A DNA stretch of 64,000 nucleotides, taken from positions 1 through 64,000 of the forward strand of contig JBGTBE010000042.1 in the NCBI GenBank assembly GCA_041749535.1, written 5' to 3'. The notes below the pieces were generated by a model. The model made no database searches and had not been told where the DNA came from. It worked only from the letters and a program-made list of their open reading frames with translations. The stretch is from JBBQZU01 sp041749535 (GTDB taxonomy: Bacteria > Bacteroidota > Bacteroidia > Flavobacteriales_D > Cryomorphaceae). The position numbers were made by a program, and so were the translations under genes. Shown in pieces: positions 30,991-39,695 of the stretch (within the stretch, counting starts at the first letter, position 1; each line of letters begins with the position of its first letter).

Positions 30991-33300
30991 ATGCAGAAAA
31001 AGTGGGCCATTGCCTTTCTCTTTATCAATTTGATGGTTACTGCATGGTTTGCGACCACCCTGCCCGGTACAGCATTCGACTATAATTTCGATGCGTTCTT
31101 CAAACAGGACGATCCACAGACGGCTTATTTCGAGCAGCACCGCAATACTTTTGGTACCGACAATGATTTTGTACTGATCGGTATTGTATCCCGAAAGGGT
31201 GTATTCAATGCTTCATTTCTCGAAAAGGTAGACAGCCTCACCCGGCAGCTCGCAGATGTGAAGTTCGTAGAGCAGGTAATTTCACCCACCAATTCTTTTA
31301 TTCCTATCAGGGAGCCGCTTACGGGAAATCTGTTCAGAAGGCCACTGCTTACAGGCGATATGGCAGCTGATTCCATTCGCATGCAGACAGATCCTTCCAT
31401 GGCGGCGCAGCTTTTCTCCCGCGATACCACAGCGCTGAGCATCGTACTCAGCCACAAGGAGAAGCTGACCAAAAACCAATGTGACACCCTTTCTACGGAG
31501 TTGAGAGGATTGCTCAGCACCTACGATTTCTATCAGGTTCACCTGGGGGGAAGGGCCATAGGTCAGGTGGTTTTTATTGAAAAGATAACCCGTGAATTTT
31601 CATTCTTCATCGCACTCTCCATCTGCTTTGTGGTTGTGCTGCTGTTTTTCATTTTCCGCAGTTTCAGAGGGGTGGTTATTCCACTAATTACGGTGCTGCT
31701 TGCATTGGTATGGAGTATTGGATTGGTAAACCTTTCGGGAAAAGGGGTGAGCATACTGCTCAATATGCTGCCTCCGGTGATTTTTGTAGTGGGAATGAGC
31801 GATGCCGTGCATTTATACTCCCGCTATCTTGAAGAGCTGGGCAAAGGTATGAGCAAGGCTTTTGCCATACGGCAAACTGTATTTGACACGGGTCTGGCCA
31901 CCCTGCTCACAAGCATCACCACCGCCATAGGATTCGCCTCCTTATACTTCACAGAAATTCCAATATTGATGGAGTTTGGCCTTATTACCGCTGCAGGGGT
32001 GCTGGTGGCCTTTGTAATTGCCATCACTGTGCTTCCTGCGTGGCTGGTGCTCACAAAGGAACCACTCAACACCCTGAAACACCACAACAGGTACTCCTGG
32101 GAGGCAGGATTGCAAAAGCTGTTTTTCAGGGTAATCAGAAATAGAAACTATCTTTTTGCAGGCAGTATCGTGCTGACGCTGGTATTTGCGGGCATCACAA
32201 GCCGCATAGATCTCAACAATTACTTGCTCGAAGACTTGAGACCCGGAGAGCCCTTGCGACAGGACTTTGAATTTTTTGATCAATATTTTGCAGGGGTACG
32301 CCCATTCGAGATAGGTATAAAGCTAAAAGATGGGTCAGGCCATTTGCTGGACCCTGCACACCTTCACACCATGCAGCGTATAGAAACGTACCTCTCTGAA
32401 ACCTATGGTGCAGGTGCCTTGCAATCGCCCCTTGTGGCAGCCCGTGAAATACACAGGGCCCGCAACGCGGGCCGCAACGCGTTCTATAACTTGCCAACCG
32501 ACTCACTCGGAGTAGCCCAAGTACAGGCCGACCTCAGGAAAGTACATAGAATGGGCAAGCTCAAAACATTTATTGACAGCACAGGCCACTACGCGCGTAT
32601 GTCGGGGCGGGTGGGCGACTGGGGCGCAGTTGCCTTTGCCGAGAAAGGTGATTCGCTAAAAGCATTCCTGGCCAAAGAAGGTTTTGATAAGGTGTATAAT
32701 ATTGAGATTACTGGCACAGGCACACTGATAGACCGCACCAACCAAAACCTGGTTTACAGCCTTGGCAAAGGGTTGGGAATAGCCTTTTTAATAATAGCCT
32801 TTATTATGGGGCTTATGTTCAAATCTATGCGCATGGTGGCCATTGCCCTGGCACCAAATATTCTGCCCTTGCTGGCTGTGGCTTCCGTGATGGTGGTTTT
32901 TGGAATAGACCTGAAGATGAGCACCAGCATCATCTTTACCATTGCATTTGGCATCGCTGTGGACGATACCATACACATGCTGAGCAGGTACAAGCTGGAA
33001 TTGATGAAGGGACGTGCAAATTTGAATGCCTTGCGAAATGCCTTTATTCATACTGGCAAAGCCCTGATTCTCACCAGCATTATTCTTTTCGTTGGGTTTG
33101 TGTCCATGATGTTCAGCACCTTTCAAAGCACCTTCTACATAGGGCTTTTTGTGACCCTCACGCTTTTCTTTGCGCTCCTTTTCGACCTTACGCTGCTTCC
33201 TGCCTTGATTGCTGTCTTTGCCTTAAAGCCCGGCTCACAAAGATTGAACAGGCCTGCCCAGCAGCCTGACAATCATATAAAGTCCGGCGATACCGAGTAG
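30991..33300 (+). CDS. RND/MMPL-family membrane transporter
   Basis: 769 residues with about 12 membrane segments in the RND pattern: TM1 (7-25), a large periplasmic loop, TM2-6 at ~200-370, a second loop, and TM8-12 at ~585-750. The repeated MMPL motif is visible as VVGMSDAVHLYSRYLEELGK in the first half and GIAVDDTIHMLSRYKLELMK in the second; the Asp residues there usually relay protons. It belongs to the HAE3/MmpL-like group (lipid or hopanoid export in characterised members). Substrate is unknown. No membrane-fusion partner is nearby. Its last 66 bases overlap the 3' end of the antiporter gene on the opposite strand. Confidence 0.88.
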   Translation: MQKKWAIAFLFINLMVTAWFATTLPGTAFDYNFDAFFKQDDPQTAYFEQHRNTFGTDNDFVLIGIVSRKGVFNASFLEKVDSLTRQLADVKFVEQVISPTNSFIPIREPLTGNLFRRPLLTGDMAADSIRMQTDPSMAAQLFSRDTTALSIVLSHKEKLTKNQCDTLSTELRGLLSTYDFYQVHLGGRAIGQVVFIEKITREFSFFIALSICFVVVLLFFIFRSFRGVVIPLITVLLALVWSIGLVNLSGKGVSILLNMLPPVIFVVGMSDAVHLYSRYLEELGKGMSKAFAIRQTVFDTGLATLLTSITTAIGFASLYFTEIPILMEFGLITAAGVLVAFVIAITVLPAWLVLTKEPLNTLKHHNRYSWEAGLQKLFFRVIRNRNYLFAGSIVLTLVFAGITSRIDLNNYLLEDLRPGEPLRQDFEFFDQYFAGVRPFEIGIKLKDGSGHLLDPAHLHTMQRIETYLSETYGAGALQSPLVAAREIHRARNAGRNAFYNLPTDSLGVAQVQADLRKVHRMGKLKTFIDSTGHYARMSGRVGDWGAVAFAEKGDSLKAFLAKEGFDKVYNIEITGTGTLIDRTNQNLVYSLGKGLGIAFLIIAFIMGLMFKSMRMVAIALAPNILPLLAVASVMVVFGIDLKMSTSIIFTIAFGIAVDDTIHMLSRYKLELMKGRANLNALRNAFIHTGKALILTSIILFVGFVSMMFSTFQSTFYIGLFVTLTLFFALLFDLTLLPALIAVFALKPGSQRLNRPAQQPDNHIKSGDTE

Positions 33301-35184
33301 ATAAGCCAGATACCAGGGGAAGAACTGGAAGGCGGAGGTAAGCAGGGTCATGCATAGTGCTACAGCCCCTACTGTAACCGCGTAGGGCAACTGCGTGCGA
33401 ACGTGTTCTATATGGTCGCATTGTGAGGCGAGCGAACTCAAAATAGTGGTGTCGCTAATGGGCGAACAATGGTCGCCGAGCACTGCCCCCGCCAAAACGG
33501 TGCTCGTGGTATTGCTGAACAATGCCATCGCCAAAGCCGCATCATATCCTTCGGCAATTGAAAGTTCCCAGACCAAAGGAAGCATCAATGGATATACTAT
33601 GGCCATGGTGCCCCATGCAGAACCCGTGCTGAAAGAAACCATGGCCGCGATTACAAAGGTGATGGCAGGCAAAGCCCAGGGAACCACATTGCCCCCGGCA
33701 AGGCTCGCCAAATAATCGGCAGTGTGCAGCTCTTCTGTTATTGCCGCCAGTGACCATGCCAATACAAGCACCACCACAGCGCTGATCATAGATTTGAAAC
33801 CATCTATGCTGGTGTCTACTGCTTTTCCGAAAGGCAGAATACGCTGAGACACGGTGAGAAGTACGGCAGCGATAAGGCCCAGCATGGATGACCAGAGGAG
33901 CGCCTTGTACGAATCGCTCTCACCAATGGTGATTGAAATCTTGCGGCCAATGCCCAGCTCAGTATCGTTCCATATCTCAGCATCATAACCCGTGAGAAAC
34001 AAACCACCCACCGTACCAGCCACCACAATGAAAATAGGAAGTATGGCATTCACCATTCTTCTCGGTGCGGTAGCGTGGGGCTCAAATTCGAGCCTCTCGG
34101 CACCCCCTTGATTTATGGCACCGGGACTGCTGCCCGTATTTCTCGCGCTGAGTTCGGCCTTGAACATGGGCCCAAAGTCGCGGCCCGAGAAAATAAGAAT
34201 CAGTATAAAAACCAGGGTAAGCACAGGATAGAAAGCATACTGAAGGGAACTTACGAAAACGGCATAAGCGTTTTGGATCACATCATGCTCCCCGGCGTTG
34301 ATGGTATTCAGGGCACCTTCTATGTAGCCAAGCTCCGCTCCTATCCAGGTGGTGATAAGTGCAATGGCTGCAACAGGTGCAGCAGTGCTGTCCACAATAT
34401 AGCTCAGCTTCTCCCTGCTTATGCGCAGCTTGTCGGTGAGGGGGCGCATGGTATTGCCCACCACCAGTGTATTTGCGTAATCGTCGAAGAAGATGGCGAT
34501 GCCCAGCACCCAGGTAACGAACTGTCCGCTGCGGGCATCGCTCGCCTTTCTGGCAATGCGCTCCACCACAGCCTGCATGCCACCATTCTTGGAAATCACC
34601 GCCACCAGGCCTCCAATAAGCACCGAAAAAATTATAACCGAAATGTGCCCTGTATCGGTCATGGCATTCACAATGTACGTATCGATAAGGCGCATAAAGC
34701 CTGTGAGAACACCCCCATCGCCAACTCCGTAAAATCCCGCAATACATGCCCCGGTGAGAATACCCAGGAGGAGGCTGCTCACCACCTCCTTGAAAAGCAA
34801 TGCAAGTCCAATAACCAAAAGCGGAGGCAGGATACTCAGCCACAAAGGCATGGGACGCACCCGCTTTACGTACGTGTAGCCCTCGGCCTTAATGGAAAGG
34901 GGCTCGTTGCGGTCGAAAGTGACATTGAAGGTAACCCGGTTGCTGTTCTGAAAATCAGCCATCTTTCGCTCCCCATTTATCACCACAGAAAGGATGCGCT
35001 CAGAGGCCCCGAACTTTCCCGGATTGGTGCATTCCAGCTCTATCTCTTGCTCCACCCCTTGTACAAAAAGGGGAGGTAGGTGCACTTCAAAATCACCCAA
35101 TCCCCACTTCTCATCCTGGGCGTGTGCAGCACTTGCCGAAAGCAGCGTGAAAAATAAACAGGTAAGCAGGCGGATGTGGTTCAT
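33235..35184 (-). CDS. NhaC-family Na+/H+ antiporter with exported N-terminal domain
   Basis: 649 residues from the ATG at 35184, which begins a signal peptide (MNHIRLLTCLFFTLLSASAA-HAQ). Residues about 24-105 form a beta-rich domain (FEVHLPPLFVQGVEQEIELE ... VTFNVTFDRNEPLSIKAEGY), apparently periplasmic. Then come 11-13 membrane segments with NhaC motifs: a segment FFDDYANTLVVGNTMRPLTD, DSTAAPVAAIALITTWIG, and FSTGSAWGTMAIVYPLMLP ... GDHCSPISDTTILSS. NhaC exchanges Na+ for H+. Ordinary NhaC proteins are about 460 residues without a cleaved signal and beta domain, so this is a fused or extended form. It overlaps the RND gene tail to tail by 66 bases. Confidence 0.88.
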   Translation of the reverse strand: MNHIRLLTCLFFTLLSASAAHAQDEKWGLGDFEVHLPPLFVQGVEQEIELECTNPGKFGASERILSVVINGERKMADFQNSNRVTFNVTFDRNEPLSIKAEGYTYVKRVRPMPLWLSILPPLLVIGLALLFKEVVSSLLLGILTGACIAGFYGVGDGGVLTGFMRLIDTYIVNAMTDTGHISVIIFSVLIGGLVAVISKNGGMQAVVERIARKASDARSGQFVTWVLGIAIFFDDYANTLVVGNTMRPLTDKLRISREKLSYIVDSTAAPVAAIALITTWIGAELGYIEGALNTINAGEHDVIQNAYAVFVSSLQYAFYPVLTLVFILILIFSGRDFGPMFKAELSARNTGSSPGAINQGGAERLEFEPHATAPRRMVNAILPIFIVVAGTVGGLFLTGYDAEIWNDTELGIGRKISITIGESDSYKALLWSSMLGLIAAVLLTVSQRILPFGKAVDTSIDGFKSMISAVVVLVLAWSLAAITEELHTADYLASLAGGNVVPWALPAITFVIAAMVSFSTGSAWGTMAIVYPLMLPLVWELSIAEGYDAALAMALFSNTTSTVLAGAVLGDHCSPISDTTILSSLASQCDHIEHVRTQLPYAVTVGAVALCMTLLTSAFQFFPWYLAYLLGIAGLYMIVRLLGRPVQSL

Positions 35185-35351
35185 GGGTGCCAAATATAAA
35201 AGGTTATAAGCATTGTGAGAACTGATGCCGCTAAATTGGATTTTCACACCTTAAAGACAAAGGTTCATTACAGGTAAAATATTGAAAACGAAAGTCCGAT
35301 TGTTGAACAGACGCAGGCAGAATTGCATACAGGATTGCTTACATTCGCGGT

Positions 35352-35912
35352 ATGTTCATGCGCTTACTTCTCATACTGGCGGTGGTGGCTGCATGCAGCG
35401 TTCAGCCCATGCCAGATGAGCAATTTAAATTGATCAATTCCACTGAAGGAACTACACTATCTGAATCCCTCTCCGGACAGGATGGACTCATACTCGTTTT
35501 TATCTCTCCGGAATGTCCGTTGTGCAAGAACTATGCGCCCACTTTGAGGGAAATTATCGGTGAAGCGGAGCAGTACAATGTATCCCTTGCCGGCGTGGTA
35601 AGCGGCAATTATTACAGCGATGCAGAGGTGAACAACTACCTTGAAGAATACAAGCTGCAGATGCCTGTTTTCAAGGACCCTGAGTTTGTGTTATCAAAAT
35701 ACTACGGCGCTAAAATTACACCGGAGGTTTGTTTGCTCGACGCTACAGGCAGCCTACAATACCGTGGGGCTATCGACAACTGGGCCATCTCCCTGGGACA
35801 AAAAAGAACCATCATCAGTGCGCACTACCTGCGCGATGCGCTCTCTGCATTTGCCGAAAGGCGCACCATAGATCCAAGAACCACCAAAGCAGTAGGCTGT
35901 TTTATAGAATGA
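35352..35912 (+). CDS. Redoxin/thioredoxin-like lipoprotein
   Basis: 186 residues. The start may instead be the ATG at 35358, because a TACATTCG element at 35340 would place the transcription start next to the first ATG. A lipoprotein signal (RLLLILAVVAACS) anchors it outside the inner membrane. The thioredoxin fold shows FISPECPLCKNYAPTLREI with the CPLC redox pair (Cys55, Cys58) and later KITPEVCLLDATGSLQYRGA, containing the cis-Pro loop. Similar redoxin proteins are encoded next to cytochrome-c/copper-monooxygenase proteins. Its stop overlaps the next gene by 4 bases (ATGA), so the two products are probably made together. It may supply reductant or mature Cys/haem or copper sites of the neighbour. 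Confidence 0.85.
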   Translation: MFMRLLLILAVVAACSVQPMPDEQFKLINSTEGTTLSESLSGQDGLILVFISPECPLCKNYAPTLREIIGEAEQYNVSLAGVVSGNYYSDAEVNNYLEEYKLQMPVFKDPEFVLSKYYGAKITPEVCLLDATGSLQYRGAIDNWAISLGQKRTIISAHYLRDALSAFAERRTIDPRTTKAVGCFIE

Positions 35913-37279
35913 AATACCTTGCAATATCCATACTGCTCGCAGTGCTGATGGTAGGCTGTGTGCCCGCACCCAAACCTGTGGAAATTCCCATGCGCACGCT
36001 TCCCGACAGCATCACCTTCAGGGAACACGTAGCCCCGGTGGTGTCGGTGCATTGCGCCCCCTGCCACAGTGAGGGCGGCGCGGGTCCTTTCCCGCTCACC
36101 ACCTACAGCGACCTGGCGAAGCGCACCAAAACACTGCAATATGTATTGGCCGAGGGCATTATGCCTCCCTGGCCGGCCGACACCACATACAGCCGTTTTA
36201 AGGACGAAAAAATAATCAGTGCGTACGATAGGTCGCTGTTGCTTGGTTGGATTGCTCAGGGTGCCCTCGAAGGAGCTATTTCTATTCCACTGCCCGGGCC
36301 TTCCTTACGGTATTCGCACGCCATCGCACAACCCGATATGGTGCTTTACTTTAAGGACACCGTGCAAATACAGGGCAATAACAAGGACAAGTTTGTACTG
36401 GCCAAAATACCCTACGAGCTACCTGCCGACACTTTCGTGAAAGCCATTCACTTCGCGCCGGGAAACACCCAACTCGTTCACCATGTAAACGGACACCTTC
36501 TTTCGTACGACCCTTATAAAAAAGCTGACTTAAGTACAGGTTCCTGGATTGAAGACGCCGAAAAACTCACCTCCCAACTCGCGTACAGGCTTATGGACAT
36601 AGCTCATGACGATGGCACGTACCCCGCCATCCTTGTCTCTGCCTTCAACTACCTGCCCGGTGTGGAGCCCCTTGTGTATCCCGAAGGAATAGGCGGGGTA
36701 AAGCTCTCCAGAAAAGGCGCTTTTCTTTTGAATACCCTTCACTACGGTCCGGTGGGGCGGGATACCACCGACTACAGCGCCATACACCTGTACTTTGCAT
36801 CATCGCCCACCAAGCGGCCGGTGCGGGAGCTGCATTTGGGAACCCTGGGCGTGTCGCCCGTGCTGCCAGAATTTGTGATTTACGCCGACTCGGTATGCAC
36901 GTTTACCACGAGGTACAAACTCACTGAAACCATTTCTGTGCTCACAGTAAATCCCCATATGCACCTCCTTGGGCAATCATTCAAGGCCTATGCGGTGGGA
37001 CAGGGAGGCAATGACACCATTCCCCTGGTTTACCTGCCGAAGTGGGATTTCAGGTGGCAGTATTTTTATACCTTTCGGAGCATAATAAAAATCCCGAAAG
37101 GATACGAAATTGTGGCTGAGGCTGTGTTTGACAATACCATGGAGAACCCCCACAACCCCAACATCCCTCCCAAGACCTTGAGGGCAGGCAGCGAACACAT
37201 GAAAACAACAGACGAGATGTTTCAATTTTTTATAACCTGGATCCCCTACCAAGTGGGTGATGAAAAAATAAAACTATGA
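35909..37279 (+). CDS. Cytochrome c - copper type II monooxygenase-like lipoprotein
   Basis: 456 residues from the ATG at 35909; the longer frame to 35729 overlaps the redoxin gene and lacks a signal. A lipoprotein signal (SILLAVLMVGC, Cys17) is followed by a cytochrome-c-type haem site VHCAPCHSEGGAG (Cys49, Cys52, His53). Residues ~135-456 resemble the ascorbate-dependent copper type II monooxygenase (PHM/DBH) fold. Candidate CuH ligands are H191/H192 (LVHHVNGH) and H278 (LNTLHYGP). Candidate CuM ligands are H350/H352 (NPHMHLLG) and M437 (TTDEM). The haem could pass electrons to copper in place of ascorbate. Substrate is unknown. It overlaps both neighbours by 4 bases. The ligand assignments are my pattern reading. 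Confidence 0.8.
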   Translation: MKYLAISILLAVLMVGCVPAPKPVEIPMRTLPDSITFREHVAPVVSVHCAPCHSEGGAGPFPLTTYSDLAKRTKTLQYVLAEGIMPPWPADTTYSRFKDEKIISAYDRSLLLGWIAQGALEGAISIPLPGPSLRYSHAIAQPDMVLYFKDTVQIQGNNKDKFVLAKIPYELPADTFVKAIHFAPGNTQLVHHVNGHLLSYDPYKKADLSTGSWIEDAEKLTSQLAYRLMDIAHDDGTYPAILVSAFNYLPGVEPLVYPEGIGGVKLSRKGAFLLNTLHYGPVGRDTTDYSAIHLYFASSPTKRPVRELHLGTLGVSPVLPEFVIYADSVCTFTTRYKLTETISVLTVNPHMHLLGQSFKAYAVGQGGNDTIPLVYLPKWDFRWQYFYTFRSIIKIPKGYEIVAEAVFDNTMENPHNPNIPPKTLRAGSEHMKTTDEMFQFFITWIPYQVGDEKIKL

Positions 37280-37683
37280 GCACATTAACTAAAATCACTA
37301 CAGGGCTTGCCATTGCGGGCCTGCTCATTGCAGCAGAAGCCTCAATGGCACAGGCAGCCTACAGCCCTGATGAAGAACTGAAATCCGAAATGGAGGTGAT
37401 CGCTCTGAAGCTTGGCCTGAGCAAGGAGCAAATCTTCGAAATTGGGAATATTCTCTCCGAGCGGGCCCGGATGAAGCAGGATGTCTTTGACCAGATAGAC
37501 GCGCTTTACAAGCAGTTGCAGGTGTTTGACCACAGCTCCGACAAGCAAATAAAGGCCACCCTCAACGGCGACCAAAGGGCGGTGTGGGACAAGGAACTCG
37601 CTATACAATTGTGGGAAGAAAGGGCCAAAAGGGCGAAGGGTGTAGCTGTGGTGGAAGGAGAAGAAAATGAGAAAAAAGAATAA
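37276..37683 (+). CDS. Small helical periplasmic protein (Spy/CpxP-like)
   Basis: 135 residues with a signal peptide (TKITTGLAIAGLLIAAEASMAQA). The mature part is almost entirely helical and charged: EELKSEMEVIALKLGLSKEQ, IFEIGNILSERARMKQDVFD, then DKQIKATLNGDQRAVWDKEL, which resembles the LTxxQ-type helix-turn of Spy/CpxP periplasmic proteins. A Glu/Lys-rich tail (EGEENEKKE) follows. Spy-like proteins act as chaperones or metal/stress sensors. The ATG overlaps the monooxygenase stop (ATGA), so it belongs to the same operon and may protect or assemble that protein. The family assignment is tentative. Confidence 0.65.
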   Translation: MSTLTKITTGLAIAGLLIAAEASMAQAAYSPDEELKSEMEVIALKLGLSKEQIFEIGNILSERARMKQDVFDQIDALYKQLQVFDHSSDKQIKATLNGDQRAVWDKELAIQLWEERAKRAKGVAVVEGEENEKKE

Positions 37684-37715
37684 AACCACCCGACATAGCA
37701 AAGACGGTGTGGAGA

Positions 37716-39299
37716 TTATTCCACCACCAGTTTCTCCATATACACCCTACCAGCTGAATCAAAAGCCCTGAGCAAATACATCCCACTGGTGAGGGTGCTT
37801 ACATCCATTACAGGTTCGCTGTGCTGCAGTGACGCAACAAGCACTTCTCTCCCTTGCATATCGTGCAGGGTGGCAAGGGTGAGTAGGGCCAGTGGATGAC
37901 GCAAGTGGACAACAGATTTAGCGGGATTTGGGTAAATGCCCAGTTGACCGCGAGAAACAGCTGGAGTATTCGTTGACAATATCCACTGATCGCCACATTC
38001 TAGCCCATTCTTTGAAGAATAAATGAGTTCCCTGTTCCATTCATCGTAAAAGCCAGTTCCGAAGACATTAAAGCCGCCATTGGAGGAAATTAAGCCTCGG
38101 CCGAATTGATAAACATATGGAACTTTCAGAAAATAAGGGTCATTTTGTCCGAAAGTATAGAAGTTGTTCGCATAGCATGATACCGAATGGTTGTTACATA
38201 GCTCCCAATCAGATTCTCTTTCAGCATATTGCCACCTTCCACCGCAACTATCATGCACAAAATTTAGACTCTTAAAGGTATAGTGAACTTCAGGCTCATG
38301 TGAACCCAGCGGGATTTGTGCATAAATTTCGTTTAGATCAATAGTCAAAGTTGACGTTGAAGTGGAAAATGTGGTGTCAACCCATTGATTCCAATAATTG
38401 ATCTTGGTGCTTTCTTCAAGAATGGAATAGATGATTTCATTCTCCGTATCAGTTCGAGATAACACCGTTTTGGTGGTATAAGTTATGTAGCTACTTGAAA
38501 ATGGTTCGGTAATATTACCACCATCTTCAAATTTATACTGAAAGATATCACCTACATTAAAATCATGAATATCTTTTGCTTTGATGACATACAGACCTGA
38601 CTCTGTGCCGGCATGCCCTATGATCTGAACGGTTTGTAGAATTTCGGGAAAGATATCCATTCGAAAAAAATGGATGATACCCAGCTGCTTGCCTATAATA
38701 ACGGGTGCATTGTGCAAAGGCGAATTCATAATAGGTCCTGATTGGCTCAGGTGTGCAAGCCTGTAATTGGCGACAGAATCAGTAAAGTTTAAATATGTAG
38801 CGGTAGTAGAACCTTCGTAGATCATAAAAATCGACGCTTCATTGGTGGCATATATCAGCGTAGAATCGCCTTGAGCCATATCAAAATCAAAGTGAAGAGT
38901 GTCCTCCGAACCACTGTAAAAGTCGTACGCGTGTTGAGAAACTTTCACGATTCTGGGTCCAAACCAATGAGGTACTGTCACAGGGTAACACGGTGCTTCG
39001 GCGCTGGTAGATATTTCACAAATTGTATCTACAACCAATTCGGTATTCGGCGGAATCGTATTGTCATGGAGCCAGGTTTTGACGACCTGAAAAATAATCT
39101 GATTTCCGAAATGTGTTGTATCTTCAATGGCAAGTGAGGAAGTAGGTCCTTTCTGTGGCCAGCTAGAATACAATGCTTTCGTTTCGGTGCTGAATGGTGC
39201 AAATATTTGACCCGAGCTGGTAAAAGACAATCCTGTGAGAAACGTAAGGAGCGCACAACGAAGCAGACAATTGAAATTCCAGGTTCTCATACTTCTCAA
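37716..39299 (-). CDS. Secreted T9SS-tailed protein of unknown function
   Basis: 527 residues; the alternative ATG at 39290 would shorten it by three. A signal peptide (LLRCALLTFLTGLSFTSSGQ) precedes about 430 residues without a recognised domain, rich in Thr/Ser and aromatic residues (LVVDTICEISTSAEAPCYPV, YVYQFGRGLISSNGGFNVFG). The end is a T9SS type A domain (GIYPNPAKSVVHLRHPLALL ... GMYLLRAF ... KLVVE), very like the tail of the protein encoded at 39692-41278, which indicates recent shared ancestry of the tails. It lies 8 bases downstream of the probable gene remnant at 39307-39695 and converges on the Spy-like gene. Confidence 0.8.
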   Translation of the reverse strand: MRSMRTWNFNCLLRCALLTFLTGLSFTSSGQIFAPFSTETKALYSSWPQKGPTSSLAIEDTTHFGNQIIFQVVKTWLHDNTIPPNTELVVDTICEISTSAEAPCYPVTVPHWFGPRIVKVSQHAYDFYSGSEDTLHFDFDMAQGDSTLIYATNEASIFMIYEGSTTATYLNFTDSVANYRLAHLSQSGPIMNSPLHNAPVIIGKQLGIIHFFRMDIFPEILQTVQIIGHAGTESGLYVIKAKDIHDFNVGDIFQYKFEDGGNITEPFSSSYITYTTKTVLSRTDTENEIIYSILEESTKINYWNQWVDTTFSTSTSTLTIDLNEIYAQIPLGSHEPEVHYTFKSLNFVHDSCGGRWQYAERESDWELCNNHSVSCYANNFYTFGQNDPYFLKVPYVYQFGRGLISSNGGFNVFGTGFYDEWNRELIYSSKNGLECGDQWILSTNTPAVSRGQLGIYPNPAKSVVHLRHPLALLTLATLHDMQGREVLVASLQHSEPVMDVSTLTSGMYLLRAFDSAGRVYMEKLVVE

Positions 39300-39306
39300 T
39301 GTTAGA

Positions 39307-39695
39307 TCATTTCAGGGAGCAATTTACAATTCCATTTGAGACGCCTTCGTTGAAAACTGTCCTATAAACTAAATCAGGGCTTTTTTCCACAGTGGATTGG
39401 TATTTCCAACCGGGTCCTGGCTTGAATTTGCTTAGGCTCTCACTGCATTGTACTCTGTACTCATCCTGTAGTTTATTTCGTTAATCAGAGTATCTAAGCC
39501 CATTGTACAGTAGCTCATTGTACCCGGTGGTCCGGGAAATGGGGGCCAGCCGGAAAAAGAATAAAAAGCATTGACCCACTTCCCTCCTGTTTCCAGAAAG
39601 CCTATATAATCCTTAGAAAATGCTGATTGAAAGGTTAGTGTGAGGGCCAGAGTTAGGAGAATAGCTTTCATATTTTTATTTGATTGAGCGTTCAT
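39307..39695 (-). pseudogene. Small secreted protein gene, probably frameshifted or a remnant
   Basis: An open frame of 87 codons (39695-39432) begins with a signal peptide (MKAILLTLALTLTFQSAFS from the ATG at 39671) and continues KDYIGFLETGGKWVNAFYSF ... YCTMGLDTLINEINYR, which resembles the N-terminus of larger T9SS proteins. It stops early. A second frame, open from 39480 to a TGA at 39307, reads plausibly as protein (KLQDEYRVQCSESLSKFKPG ... YRTVFNEGVSNGIVNCSLK). Joining the two near 39480 needs one indel and gives about 120 residues without a sorting tail. The first ATG overlaps the upstream stop (ATGA). The alternative is that the 87-codon frame is a complete small gene. Confidence 0.4.

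Noticed and set aside
34075..35079. 334-codon plus-strand frame opposite the NhaC gene
   Set aside because: The product is rich in His, Gly, Arg and Asn without domain character. The minus-strand frame encodes a clear NhaC protein.
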